A stretch of 51,722 nt of DNA from JAFGHJ01 sp964606065 (GTDB taxonomy: Bacteria > Hydrothermota > UBA3072). The position numbers and the translations under genes are program-made. Position 1 is the first letter of the stretch. Every line of letters starts with the position of its first letter. The stretch spans positions 1 through 51,722 of the forward strand of contig CAZSEX010000009.1 in NCBI GenBank assembly GCA_964606065.1, given 5' to 3'. Under the pieces are notes generated by a model. The model had not been told where the DNA came from, did no database searches, and saw only the letters and a program-made list of their open reading frames with translations. This document shows positions 8,613 to 16,346 of this stretch, piece after piece.

Positions 8613-9103
8613 GCCTCGATCTCCATTTTTTTATAAGCTTTTAACAAAATATCGTAAGCTTCGTCGATAGACATTGGCACAACTTTTGTCTCTCCTATTA
8701 TCGGCATAAAATTCGTGTCTCCGCTCCATCTGGGAACAATATGATAATGGAGATGGTCTTCGAATCCGGCACCGGCGATTCTTCCGATATTCATTCCTAT
8801 ATTAAAACCATCGGGGTTCATAGCTTTTTTTATAACTTCCTGCCATTTCTGGAGAATAACCGACATTTCAAGCATTTCATCTTTATTCAACTCTATAAAA
8901 TTTCCCGTATGCTTATAGGGCGCAACCATTACATGTCCGTTGTTGTAAGGATATTTATTCATTATTACAAAAGAAAATTTTCCTCGGAAAAGAACACCTG
9001 ACTTTTTGTCGTCTTTGGTTGAAGCGGCTTTACAGAAAATACAACCTTCAGAACTCGGATTGCTTACGTATTTATAACGCCAGGGAGCGAATAATTTCTT
9101 CAT
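8609..9103 (-). CDS. HIT family nucleotide hydrolase/phosphorylase
   Basis: 164 aa. The histidine triad appears as DHLHYHIVPRW near residues 121-131. An N-terminal GCIFC segment (Cys pair near 21-24) is typical of the longer bacterial and archaeal HIT proteins related to Ap4A phosphorylase/galactose-1-P uridylyltransferase. Family members hydrolyse or transfer nucleotidyl groups from dinucleoside polyphosphates or AMP-X compounds; the substrate cannot be read from sequence. The ATG overlaps the endonuclease Q stop by one base (TGATG), so it is coupled at the end of the long V-ATPase operon. Confidence 0.9.
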   Translation of the reverse strand: MKKLFAPWRYKYVSNPSSEGCIFCKAASTKDDKKSGVLFRGKFSFVIMNKYPYNNGHVMVAPYKHTGNFIELNKDEMLEMSVILQKWQEVIKKAMNPDGFNIGMNIGRIAGAGFEDHLHYHIVPRWSGDTNFMPIIGETKVVPMSIDEAYDILLKAYKKMEIEA

Positions 9104-10335
9104 CAGAAAAGGGACCTCTGTGTTGTAATTCTATTGGGACTGTCTTCCGGAATTAAAATTTTTCCGTAAACCCCGTCATATCCCGGGTGTATTTCCACCT
9201 TTTCTTTTCTGACTTTAATTACAGATTTAACTATTCTATCATCGGTAAAACCAGTCAAATCTTTCTCCGGCAGGTCAATTAGAATCCTTAATTCATTTCC
9301 GAAATACGTTGTCAATTTTCTATGAGTATCTTCCACAAGTTTGGATTTAGTCCCCACATTCATAGAATTTGCTATTATTTCCCGCAGAGGAATAAGCCTT
9401 TTATAACCAACTCTTCCCTCTTTTTTAGCTTCCTTTCTATCCGCGAGATCACAAACGCGATGAAGAACTCCCAACGTTAAAGGTCTGCCGCACACCGGAC
9501 ATAAATTATTATGTTTCTTAGATTCTTCAGGATGAAAAGTTATGTTACATTTCCTGTGCCCGTCATAATGATATTTTCCTTCCTGGGGAAAAAATTCAAT
9601 GGTATACAAAAAACGCTCCGCATCCTGACTTTTTAAAATATCTAAAAGAGCCGAATAATCTATTGCGTTTTTAAAACAATTGGCTTCTCTTCCTATGTTC
9701 GCCGGCGAATGCGCGTCTGAATTTGAAACCAGCGTTATTTTATCAAGAGAAGACAGAAGCCAGTTCATGGGTGGATCAGAAGAAAGTCCGGTTTCCACGG
9801 CATAAATTCTATTGCTGTAATTTCCAAAAGCTTCCTCTATCGAATCGAACCCCGATTGGGAGCCCAAAAGTCCGAACCAGGGCGTCCATAGATGAGCCGG
9901 AATCAAAATCGCGTCTTCGCAGACGGAAAAAAGACTTTCCGCGAGGTCGCGCAGAGAAAAGGTAAGGGTCGGTCTTCCATCCGCTTCTAACTTTCCGAAT
10001 TTTCTGATGTTTTTATTAAAATTCTTCACTGTATCAAAATCGGGCAGTATAATCAACGAGTGTATTTTTTTCGTATGCCCCTTTTCATTAAAAATATTAC
10101 ATACTTCAGCAGTAAGAATAAAATCGATACCCTCGAATTCATATATACCCTCGCGCGCTGTTTCCTTCAAATCCTTCTCTAAAAGATATAACCATCCGGG
10201 ATTGGTAAAATCACCGGTTCCCATAAGATTAATACCCTTGGCTCTGGCTTCTCTGGCAATAAAAGGAATCTCCATATGCTTGCTTGTAGCCATGGAATAT
10301 TTTGAATGAACATGAAAATCCGCGTAATATTTCAT
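9103..10335 (-). CDS. Endonuclease Q family protein (PHP domain)
   Basis: 410 aa. N-terminal PHP metal-dependent domain (DFHVHSKYS at 5-13, MGTGDFTNPGW, LILPDF, ILIPAHLWTPWFG, VSNSDAHSP). It is followed by a zinc-binding region ('CNITFHPEESKKHNNLCPVCGRPLTLGVLHRV', about 265-295; Cys and His ligands) and a C-terminal domain. This layout matches EndoQ, which cuts DNA 5' of deaminated bases such as uracil and hypoxanthine and was first found in archaea and some bacteria. SD AGAAGG precedes the ATG. It lies between ptsN-like and HIT genes in the V-ATPase transcription unit. Family assignment is fairly sure; the activity is by homology. Confidence 0.85.
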   Translation of the reverse strand: MKYYADFHVHSKYSMATSKHMEIPFIAREARAKGINLMGTGDFTNPGWLYLLEKDLKETAREGIYEFEGIDFILTAEVCNIFNEKGHTKKIHSLIILPDFDTVKNFNKNIRKFGKLEADGRPTLTFSLRDLAESLFSVCEDAILIPAHLWTPWFGLLGSQSGFDSIEEAFGNYSNRIYAVETGLSSDPPMNWLLSSLDKITLVSNSDAHSPANIGREANCFKNAIDYSALLDILKSQDAERFLYTIEFFPQEGKYHYDGHRKCNITFHPEESKKHNNLCPVCGRPLTLGVLHRVCDLADRKEAKKEGRVGYKRLIPLREIIANSMNVGTKSKLVEDTHRKLTTYFGNELRILIDLPEKDLTGFTDDRIVKSVIKVRKEKVEIHPGYDGVYGKILIPEDSPNRITTQRSLF

Positions 10336-10348
10336 TTGTAACCTTCTT

Positions 10349-10804
10349 TTATGTATCGAAACTTTTCAACAAAGACATAACCTCGGAGGGTGAGCTCGCT
10401 TCCATTAAAGATTTTCTGAAATCTTCCTGCCTGCACATTCTGGATATCCTGGCAAGTATCTGTATATATTCGTGTTTGGCGTCCTCAGGAGCCACTATTA
10501 AGAAAACAATATTAACAGGTTTTCCGTCCAGGGAATTAAAATCCAGACCTTCTTTTATAACACTTATAACAATGAGTAAATCTTTTACAGCTTCGGTTCT
10601 CGCGTGAGGTATGGCTATACCTTCGATAACCCCTGTGCTTTCCAATTCTTCTCGTTCTCTGATCTTGTGTAAAATAGGCTCTCTTGTCATTATAATACCC
10701 TTTTTAAGAGCCCGATCCACCATTTCCCCAATCATCGTAAACTTGTCCTCGACTTTATCAAAAAATATTATTAAATCCACATCCAAAAAATTTTCAATCA
10801 TCAT
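10349..10804 (-). CDS. PTS EIIA (PtsN/fructose-type) domain protein
   Basis: 151 aa from the ATG at 10804 (SD GGGAGG; the longer frame begins inside the upstream gene). A single PTS_EIIA_2 domain with the phospho-acceptor motif GIAIPHART (His67), then 'LIVISVIKEGLDFNSLDGKPVNIVFLIVAPEDAKHEYIQILARISR'. No EIIB, EIIC, HPr or EI gene is in the window, so this is probably a regulatory PtsN-like protein, not a sugar transporter part. It overlaps the USP-like gene upstream. A related EIIA-like domain is fused to the APC transporter at 47819. Confidence 0.85.
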   Translation of the reverse strand: MMIENFLDVDLIIFFDKVEDKFTMIGEMVDRALKKGIIMTREPILHKIREREELESTGVIEGIAIPHARTEAVKDLLIVISVIKEGLDFNSLDGKPVNIVFLIVAPEDAKHEYIQILARISRMCRQEDFRKSLMEASSPSEVMSLLKSFDT

Positions 10805-11238
10805 TTTCCTCCCTCTTTTTCTATGAGAATAGGACACTGCACGTATTCTATTAATTGCTGCACCATTCTTTCCTCTCTTCTTCCTTCTATACGCAGTCCT
10901 CTGCGATGTCCGACTATAAGTAACTCGATTTTTTTTTCTTTCACGAACTTTCTAAGAATATCTATGGTATCTCCTTCTTCTACGAAAAGAGCTGTTTTGA
11001 CCCCTTGGTTTACCGCCATATCTTCAAGATAATATAAATATTTCCAGCCTTCTTCTTCTATCTTTATAGCTGTATCTATTTCATCAGTCTTTCTTAAATC
11101 CGATACCGTCTTCACAATGTCTTTATCCACAACAAATAAAGCGTAAAGAGTAGCGGAAAGCCCTTTGCTTATCTCTATAGCTCTGTCCCACGAAGCTCTC
11201 GTCTCTCCGGAAACAATATATAAAAGAATTTTATCCAT
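10801..11238 (-). CDS. Universal stress protein-like (UspA fold)
   Basis: 145 aa with an alpha/beta UspA-like pattern: 'KILLYIVSGETRASWDRAIEISKGLSATLYALFVVD', 'LEDMAVNQGVKTALFVEEGDTIDILRKFVKEKKIELLIVGHRRG', 'YVQCPILIEKE'. The ATP-binding G-x2-G-x9-G-S/T signature is only partly kept (VGHRRG, then no clear GS), so nucleotide binding is doubtful. Between V-ATPase subunit D and the EIIA gene, 4-nt spacing after D with SD GGAGGAG. Its presence suggests stress or energy-state control linked to the ATPase (inference). Confidence 0.75.
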   Translation of the reverse strand: MDKILLYIVSGETRASWDRAIEISKGLSATLYALFVVDKDIVKTVSDLRKTDEIDTAIKIEEEGWKYLYYLEDMAVNQGVKTALFVEEGDTIDILRKFVKEKKIELLIVGHRRGLRIEGRREERMVQQLIEYVQCPILIEKEGGK

Positions 11239-11242
11239 TTAA

Positions 11243-11845
11243 TTATTCTCCTCCACTCAATCTTTTGACTCTAAAAAATTCTTCTCTTTCTTCATCTTCG
11301 AGGTTTTCTTCAATTTTTTTTATGTCCCTTTTATATTCCGGTATAAAAATCTTCTCCAGAGCATTAACTCTTTTCTGAGTTTTACTTATCTCCGAACCGA
11401 GTCTCCATATAAGGACTTCTTTTGCAACCCATCTGGCAAGCAAATCTATCAATCCCCTGAATTTGACGAGAGCTTCATCAAAATATTCATCCGTGGAATC
11501 AAGGCTGGTCTGAACCTTACTTTCCGGAACATCCACAAGAAGTTCGGGAACAGGAATACCCATGACGGAACGCATACGAACATCTACAGAAGGTTCTTCA
11601 CCACCTTTAGCGGAATTCGCGATTTCTTGTTTTCCTCTTGAAATTACTGTTTTCTCAAGAGAATTATACGCTTCCCTCAATTTACGGGTTATCTCTTCTT
11701 CCATCTCTTTAAAACTGCGTATATTTCTCATAAGTTCCATGATTATCACTTCTCTTTTTTCATCCAGCAGGTCGTACCCTTCCTGCGCTATTTTCATTCG
11801 TCTTTTCAGTTTTAAAAGATTACTTTGAGTCATATCCACTCTCAT
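11243..11845 (-). CDS. V/A-type ATPase subunit D
   Basis: 200 aa, mostly long coiled-coil helices at both ends, as in the central rotor stalk subunit D. N-terminal 'TQSNLLKLKRRMKIAQEGYDLLDEKREVIIMELM' and C-terminal 'RRVNALE..FIPEYKRDIKKIEENLEDEEREEFFRVKRL' are family signatures. Starts directly after the subunit B stop (TAA then ATG). Last V-ATPase gene before the usp-like, ptsN-like, EndoQ and HIT genes. Confidence 0.95.
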   Translation of the reverse strand: MRVDMTQSNLLKLKRRMKIAQEGYDLLDEKREVIIMELMRNIRSFKEMEEEITRKLREAYNSLEKTVISRGKQEIANSAKGGEEPSVDVRMRSVMGIPVPELLVDVPESKVQTSLDSTDEYFDEALVKFRGLIDLLARWVAKEVLIWRLGSEISKTQKRVNALEKIFIPEYKRDIKKIEENLEDEEREEFFRVKRLSGGE

Positions 11846-13222
11846 TTAAGCTCCCATAAATTCCTCTATTTCTCTTTCCCTGACTCTTGTCAGCTCGTTC
11901 CTCGGCAATATTCCCAACAATTTCCAGCCGATATTCAATGTTTCTTCCACAGAACGAGCCTCTCTCGAATTCTGTCCCAGAAAATCTCTTTCGAAATTAT
12001 CTCCGAATTTAATATATCTTCTATCCACTTCCGAAAGTTCCTCTTCTCCTATTATCGAGGCAAGTGAACGAGTTCTTTGAACCCGGGAATAAGAAGAATA
12101 TAATTGAGCGTAAAGATTAGAATGATCCTTTCTCGTTTTTCCTTCTCCGATACCATCTTTCATCAAACGAGAAAGAGAAGAAAGAGGATCAAAAGGGGGA
12201 TAAATACCTTTCTGATACATTTCTCTGGAAAGAACAAGCTGTCCTTCGGTTATATAACCTGTCAGATCAGGAATAGGATGCGTTATATCATCATTAGGCA
12301 TGGTCAATATGGGAATCTGGGTGATAGAACCTTTTTTGCCCTTAACTCTGCCCGTTCTTTCATAAAGAGAAGCCAGATCGCTATAAAGATATCCGGGATA
12401 ACCTTTTCTGGAAGGAACTTCTCCCCTGACCGACGCGACTTCTCTTAACGCCTCGCAATAATTGGTAAAATCGGTAAGTATAACCAGAACATGTTTATTC
12501 TTTTCAAAAGCTAAAAACTCCGCGACTGTTAAAGCGCAACGCGGGGCAATTATCCTCTCAACCGATGGACTATCGGCAAGATTGAGAAACGTAACCAGAC
12601 GCTTTAATTCTCCTCCTTCCTCGAATCTTTTCAAGAAAAAATCAGCTTCGTCGGCCTTAATTCCCATAGCCGCAAAGACAATTACGAACTCTTCCTGGTC
12701 AGATATCCTTGCCTGATTTACAATCTGCGCAGCCATCTCGTTATGAGGCAATCCGGCACCTGAAAATATCGGTAATTTTTGTCCTCTGATTAAAGTCGCA
12801 AGCCCATCTATTGAGGATATACCTGTTAAGATATTTTCTCTTGGATATTCTCTGACATCCGGATTCAGAGGAAAACCATTAACATCTTTTTCTTCTTCTC
12901 TCAGAATAGCCCCACCACCATCGATAGGATTTCCCAATCCGTCAAAAACCCTCCCGAGCATTTCTTCGGACACTGAAATTGTAATGGAAGAACCGGTAAA
13001 TCCGACTCTCACCTCCTCCCTGCTTAAACCACTTGTACCGGAAAAGACCTGGATTACCGCTTTATCTCCATCTATCTCGATCACTCTGCCGGTCCTTTTA
13101 ATGTCCCCCTGTTCCACTCTAACCATTTCTCCGAAACCCGCACCTTTTATTCCTTCAACAACAAGAAGGGGTCCGCTTATGGCGCTCGCGCCGATATGTT
13201 TTTTTTCGTATAAATTATCCAT
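11846..13222 (-). CDS. V/A-type ATPase subunit B (non-catalytic)
   Basis: 458 aa from the ATG at 13222, which overlaps the subunit A stop. Signatures: 'GISSIDGLATLIRGQKLPIFSGAGLPHNEMAAQI' (degenerate P-loop region), 'FAAMGIKADEADFFL', 'LTDFTNYCEALREV', 'RKGYPGYLYSDLASLYERTGRVKG', 'TQIPILTMPNDDITHPIPDLTGYITEGQL'. Length is as usual. It alternates with subunit A in the V1 hexamer and carries the regulatory nucleotide sites. Confidence 0.97.
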   Translation of the reverse strand: MDNLYEKKHIGASAISGPLLVVEGIKGAGFGEMVRVEQGDIKRTGRVIEIDGDKAVIQVFSGTSGLSREEVRVGFTGSSITISVSEEMLGRVFDGLGNPIDGGGAILREEEKDVNGFPLNPDVREYPRENILTGISSIDGLATLIRGQKLPIFSGAGLPHNEMAAQIVNQARISDQEEFVIVFAAMGIKADEADFFLKRFEEGGELKRLVTFLNLADSPSVERIIAPRCALTVAEFLAFEKNKHVLVILTDFTNYCEALREVASVRGEVPSRKGYPGYLYSDLASLYERTGRVKGKKGSITQIPILTMPNDDITHPIPDLTGYITEGQLVLSREMYQKGIYPPFDPLSSLSRLMKDGIGEGKTRKDHSNLYAQLYSSYSRVQRTRSLASIIGEEELSEVDRRYIKFGDNFERDFLGQNSREARSVEETLNIGWKLLGILPRNELTRVREREIEEFMGA

Positions 13223-14975
13223 ACTCTTTTTTAAGATCATCGAAAGCTTTTTCTGTTTTTGAACTTAGTTCATCGAACTTTTCCAGGTTTTCGTTTTCGA
13301 TTTCTTCTCCCATTCTTTTTATTTCATTGAAAACAGGCAACTCCTCTATCTTAAATAACGGTACTCCTAAATCTAAAAGTTTCTCAGCCCCCTTTCCAAA
13401 CTCAAAAATCACCTTAAGCATTTTATATTGTTTTTTCGCTATGCAAAAAGCATCGACCTCGGAAAGCGCGTTTTGCTGTAAAAAACCCTCTTTTATGAGC
13501 TCGGCTTTCCTTAAAGTAAGTCTTTCCATTTCAGGCAAAGCTCCTTCCCCAACCAGCTGAACAATTTCTCTCAGGTGTGAATCTTCCAAAAGAATTTCCA
13601 TTAATTTTCCGCGTAATTCCTTAATAGGTAAACCTTTATTTTCCCACCAGTTGGCGACCTGATTTAAATAGCCGGAGTATGATTCTGTCCAGGAAATCGC
13701 CGGATAATGCCGGGAATTCGCGAGTTCTCTATCCAAAACCCAGAAAGTATTTACAAAACGCTTGGTATGACTGGTAACCGGTTCAGTAAAGTCTCCCCCG
13801 GGAGGAGAAACCGCTCCCACTATACTAACCGAACCCAACCTGTCCTCGGTTACTTTAACTCTGCCACCCCTCTCGTAAAATTCGGCGAGTCTACTGGATA
13901 GATAGGCGGGAAAACCTTTTTCAGCCGGCATTTCTTCCATTCTGCCCGATATTTCCCTGAGAGCTTCAGCCCATCTCGAGGTGGAATCGGCGAAAAGCGC
14001 CACATCATAACCCATATCTCTGAAATACTCGGCCATTGTTATTCCCGTATATATACTGGACTCTCTCGCTGTAACAGGCATGTTGGAAGTATTGGCAATA
14101 AGAATGGTTCTTTCCATTATAGTTTTCCCCGATCTAGGATCTTTCAGCGCGGGGAACTCTTCCAGTACCTGAGCCATTTCATTACCTCTTTCTCCGCAAC
14201 CTATATATATAATGATGTCGGCGTCTGCCCATTTGGCCAGAGAATGCTGGGTTACCGTTTTGCCGGTTCCAAAACCTCCGGGAATAGCCGCTACACCCCC
14301 TTTTACAATCGGAAAAACCGTATCTATAATTCTTTGACCGGTAAACATTATTTCCTCCGGAGAAGTCCTTTCCACAAAAGGTCTCTTTTTTCTAACCGGC
14401 CAGGAGTGAAATAGTTTTATTTCTGTTTTTCCCCCGTCCTTACCTCTAACAACACAAACAGTATCTCTGATTTTATAATTACCGCTTTTTTCAACCTCTA
14501 AAACTTCTCCCTTTACCCCCGGAGGAATCAAAATTCTGTGCTTCACAAGTGAAGTTTCCTCTACTTCTCCCACAATAAAATTCGGATAAACTTTATCTCC
14601 TTTTTTTACTTTTACATCGACTTTCCAATTTTTCTCTCGAGAAAGAGCCGTAACCTGCAAGCCTCTTTTGATAAAAATGCCCTGTTTTTCTTTTATCTCA
14701 GTAAGCGGACGCTGGATCCCGTCGAAGGTATTTGAAATTAATCCCGGACCTAATTCCACCGAAAGAGGCTTTCCCGTACCTATTATCTTAATACCGGGTT
14801 TAAGGTCAGTAGTATCTTCATATACCTGAATTACGGCTCTGTCTCCGGTAATTCTTATCACTTCACCCACCAGCCCCTCACTTCCGATTCGCACCTCCTC
14901 ATTCATCTGAAGTTCCCGGGACTCTTTTGATTCCAGAATGGGACCTTCGATTCTCTTTAATACAGCTTCACCCAT
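13215..14975 (-). CDS. V/A-type ATPase subunit A (catalytic)
   Basis: 586 aa from the ATG at 14975 (AGGA 7 nt upstream; an upstream TTG is less likely). Catalytic P-loop GGFGTGKT at about 233-240, replacing the commoner GPFGSGKT. Other signatures: 'YIGCGERGNEMAQVLEEFP', 'ANTSNMPVTARESSIYTGITMAEYFRDMGYDVALFADSTSRWAEALREISGRMEEMPAEKGFPAYL', 'GAVSPPGGDFTEPV'. The non-homologous insertion (about 115-190) that separates A from F-type beta is present. This is the ATP-hydrolysing or ATP-synthesising subunit; direction of operation cannot be told. Confidence 0.97.
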   Translation of the reverse strand: MGEAVLKRIEGPILESKESRELQMNEEVRIGSEGLVGEVIRITGDRAVIQVYEDTTDLKPGIKIIGTGKPLSVELGPGLISNTFDGIQRPLTEIKEKQGIFIKRGLQVTALSREKNWKVDVKVKKGDKVYPNFIVGEVEETSLVKHRILIPPGVKGEVLEVEKSGNYKIRDTVCVVRGKDGGKTEIKLFHSWPVRKKRPFVERTSPEEIMFTGQRIIDTVFPIVKGGVAAIPGGFGTGKTVTQHSLAKWADADIIIYIGCGERGNEMAQVLEEFPALKDPRSGKTIMERTILIANTSNMPVTARESSIYTGITMAEYFRDMGYDVALFADSTSRWAEALREISGRMEEMPAEKGFPAYLSSRLAEFYERGGRVKVTEDRLGSVSIVGAVSPPGGDFTEPVTSHTKRFVNTFWVLDRELANSRHYPAISWTESYSGYLNQVANWWENKGLPIKELRGKLMEILLEDSHLREIVQLVGEGALPEMERLTLRKAELIKEGFLQQNALSEVDAFCIAKKQYKMLKVIFEFGKGAEKLLDLGVPLFKIEELPVFNEIKRMGEEIENENLEKFDELSSKTEKAFDDLKKEYG

Positions 14976-15546
14976 GATCAAATCCTATCTTATCGATTAT
15001 AATTCCCGTTTTCTTTTTTATAATGTTTTCAGCGAGCACGGAAAACCGAAAATCGTATTCATTGTTTTCCCCTCTTATCAGAAAACCCGGTTTTATTTTT
15101 TCCTCCGATAAACTTATATTCTTCAATTCCTTACAGATCTCCTGTACATAATCTAAATATTCTTTATCAGCTATTAAAGAAAGTTTCTCTTCTTCTTTAA
15201 GTATTTCTTTACAACGGGACAATATCCAGGCGTTTAATTTACCATTTTTGAGCATTGAAAGCAATTCTTTTTCCAGATCGAGTTCAACAAGTTCTATTAG
15301 TTGTTTTCTGAGAAGTATTTTCTCTTTTTGTTCATCCCTTTGCTTTTTTGATTTTATCCTGGATTTCTCCTTTTCGAATAAAGATTTTCCTTTTTCATCT
15401 GCCCCTTTTTTAATTTTTTTGACTTCATCTTTCGCTTTCCGAAATATACGTTCTTTAGCTTTCCGGGATCTCGAGAGAACCGCCTCTGCCTCTTTTTCAG
15501 CATTACCTATTATTTTCTGTTTTAATTCTTCAATATCTTTTTTCAT
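14968..15546 (-). CDS. V/A-type ATPase subunit E (peripheral stalk)
   Basis: 192 aa from the ATG at 15546. The N-terminal half (1-100) is a Lys/Glu/Arg-rich coiled coil; the C-terminal part ends in a globular domain ('GFLIRGENNEYDFRFSVLAENII'). It pairs with subunit G/H as the peripheral stalk. There is no Shine-Dalgarno site: the sequence directly upstream is the arm of a dispersed inverted-repeat element, which seems to have replaced the native start region. A GTG at 15558 in the same frame is an alternative start. It overlaps the subunit A start by 8 nt. Confidence 0.85.
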   Translation of the reverse strand: MKKDIEELKQKIIGNAEKEAEAVLSRSRKAKERIFRKAKDEVKKIKKGADEKGKSLFEKEKSRIKSKKQRDEQKEKILLRKQLIELVELDLEKELLSMLKNGKLNAWILSRCKEILKEEEKLSLIADKEYLDYVQEICKELKNISLSEEKIKPGFLIRGENNEYDFRFSVLAENIIKKKTGIIIDKIGFDHG

Positions 15547-15551
15547 AATAA

Positions 15552-15663
15552 CTGCCACTAAGGCACCAAGACACTGAGAGTTAATATCATATTCTATTTT
15601 TCTTAAAAAATGGTTTAAGAACCATAGTTTTACCTTTGCGCCCCTGTGTCTTCGTGGCTAACT
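15552..15663. repeat. Dispersed inverted-repeat element inside the V-ATPase operon
   Basis: Left arm (15552-15581, ACTGCCACTAAGGCACCAAG...) and right arm (15633-15663, read on the minus strand AGTTAGCCACGAAGACACAGG...) are imperfect inverted repeats. An internal hairpin (TGGTT/AACCA) lies between them. Related arms occur at 30455-30550, 33454-33485, 36611-36640 and 50349-50375. It is non-coding and about 110 bp, MITE-like, and lies between subunits F and E. Confidence 0.65.
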
Positions 15664-15669
15664 TTTTCT

Positions 15670-15972
15670 TCATAGACTTACCGACAGAACTCTTTTAATC
15701 AAATCGAGAGCCTTGTCTTTTTCCTTCCAACCGCTTCTCGACGGAATTTCCACAACAAGAGGCATTTCTCCTTCGATTTTCTGCCTGTTAACTTTATCTC
15801 TGATAAGGTCGGCTTCTTTTTCTGTTATAAGTATTATACCTATTTCTTCGTCCTCAAGCGCTTTATCGAATTCTTCACTTACCGCCTCTTTATTGTCGAC
15901 AGCTACGCTTTCAATTCCCGAAAGGGCAAAACCAAGCGAAGAAAATTCGTCTCCAATAACTCTTATTTTCAT
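15670..15972 (-). CDS. V/A-type ATPase subunit F
   Basis: 100 aa, Rossmann-like small rotor subunit: 'KIRVIGDEFSSLGFALSGIES', 'EEIGIILITEKEADLIRDKV', 'PLVVEIPS', 'LIKRVL'. It sits on the central stalk with subunit D. Its ATG overlaps the subunit K stop (ATGA), so translation is coupled to K. Confidence 0.93.
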   Translation of the reverse strand: MKIRVIGDEFSSLGFALSGIESVAVDNKEAVSEEFDKALEDEEIGIILITEKEADLIRDKVNRQKIEGEMPLVVEIPSRSGWKEKDKALDLIKRVLSVSL

Positions 15973-16337
15973 ACCTTAAGAAGAATTAATACCGCGACAA
16001 TAAGTCCCCAGATGGAAAGTCCTTCCGCAAGGCCCGCAAAAACAATCGCGGAACCCATAATCTCCGGTTTCTCGGCAAGAGCAGCCATAGCAGCAGCACC
16101 TATTTTAGAAAGGGCGATTCCCGCTCCAAGAACGGAAACCGAAATAGAAAGACTGGCTGCCAGAAAAGCCCATCCGGCATAACCGGATGAAGATCCCGGG
16201 ACTGTACTTTCCTGTCCAAAAAGAGTAACAGGAGTAAAAAACGTAACCAGCCCTACAACTCCCAAAATTAGCGCAATAAACAGAACAGCTATGTTTAACT
16301 TCTTTAATCCCTGTACTATTCCATCAAACTTCCTCAT
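15969..16337 (-). CDS. V/A-type ATPase membrane rotor subunit K (proteolipid)
   Basis: 122 aa with three hydrophobic segments: an extra N-terminal one (about 15-35, possibly a signal anchor) and a helical hairpin (about 52-85 and 95-121). The ion-binding glutamate is E105 in GLAEGLSIWGLIVAVL. Small-residue GxGxA packing is present (VSVLGAGIALSKIG, AAAMAALAEKPEIMGSAI). A strong AGGAGG site precedes the ATG, consistent with the high copy number of this ring subunit. H+ or Na+ specificity cannot be decided by eye. Confidence 0.93.
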   Translation of the reverse strand: MRKFDGIVQGLKKLNIAVLFIALILGVVGLVTFFTPVTLFGQESTVPGSSSGYAGWAFLAASLSISVSVLGAGIALSKIGAAAMAALAEKPEIMGSAIVFAGLAEGLSIWGLIVAVLILLKV

Positions 16338-16346
16338 AAAAACCTC

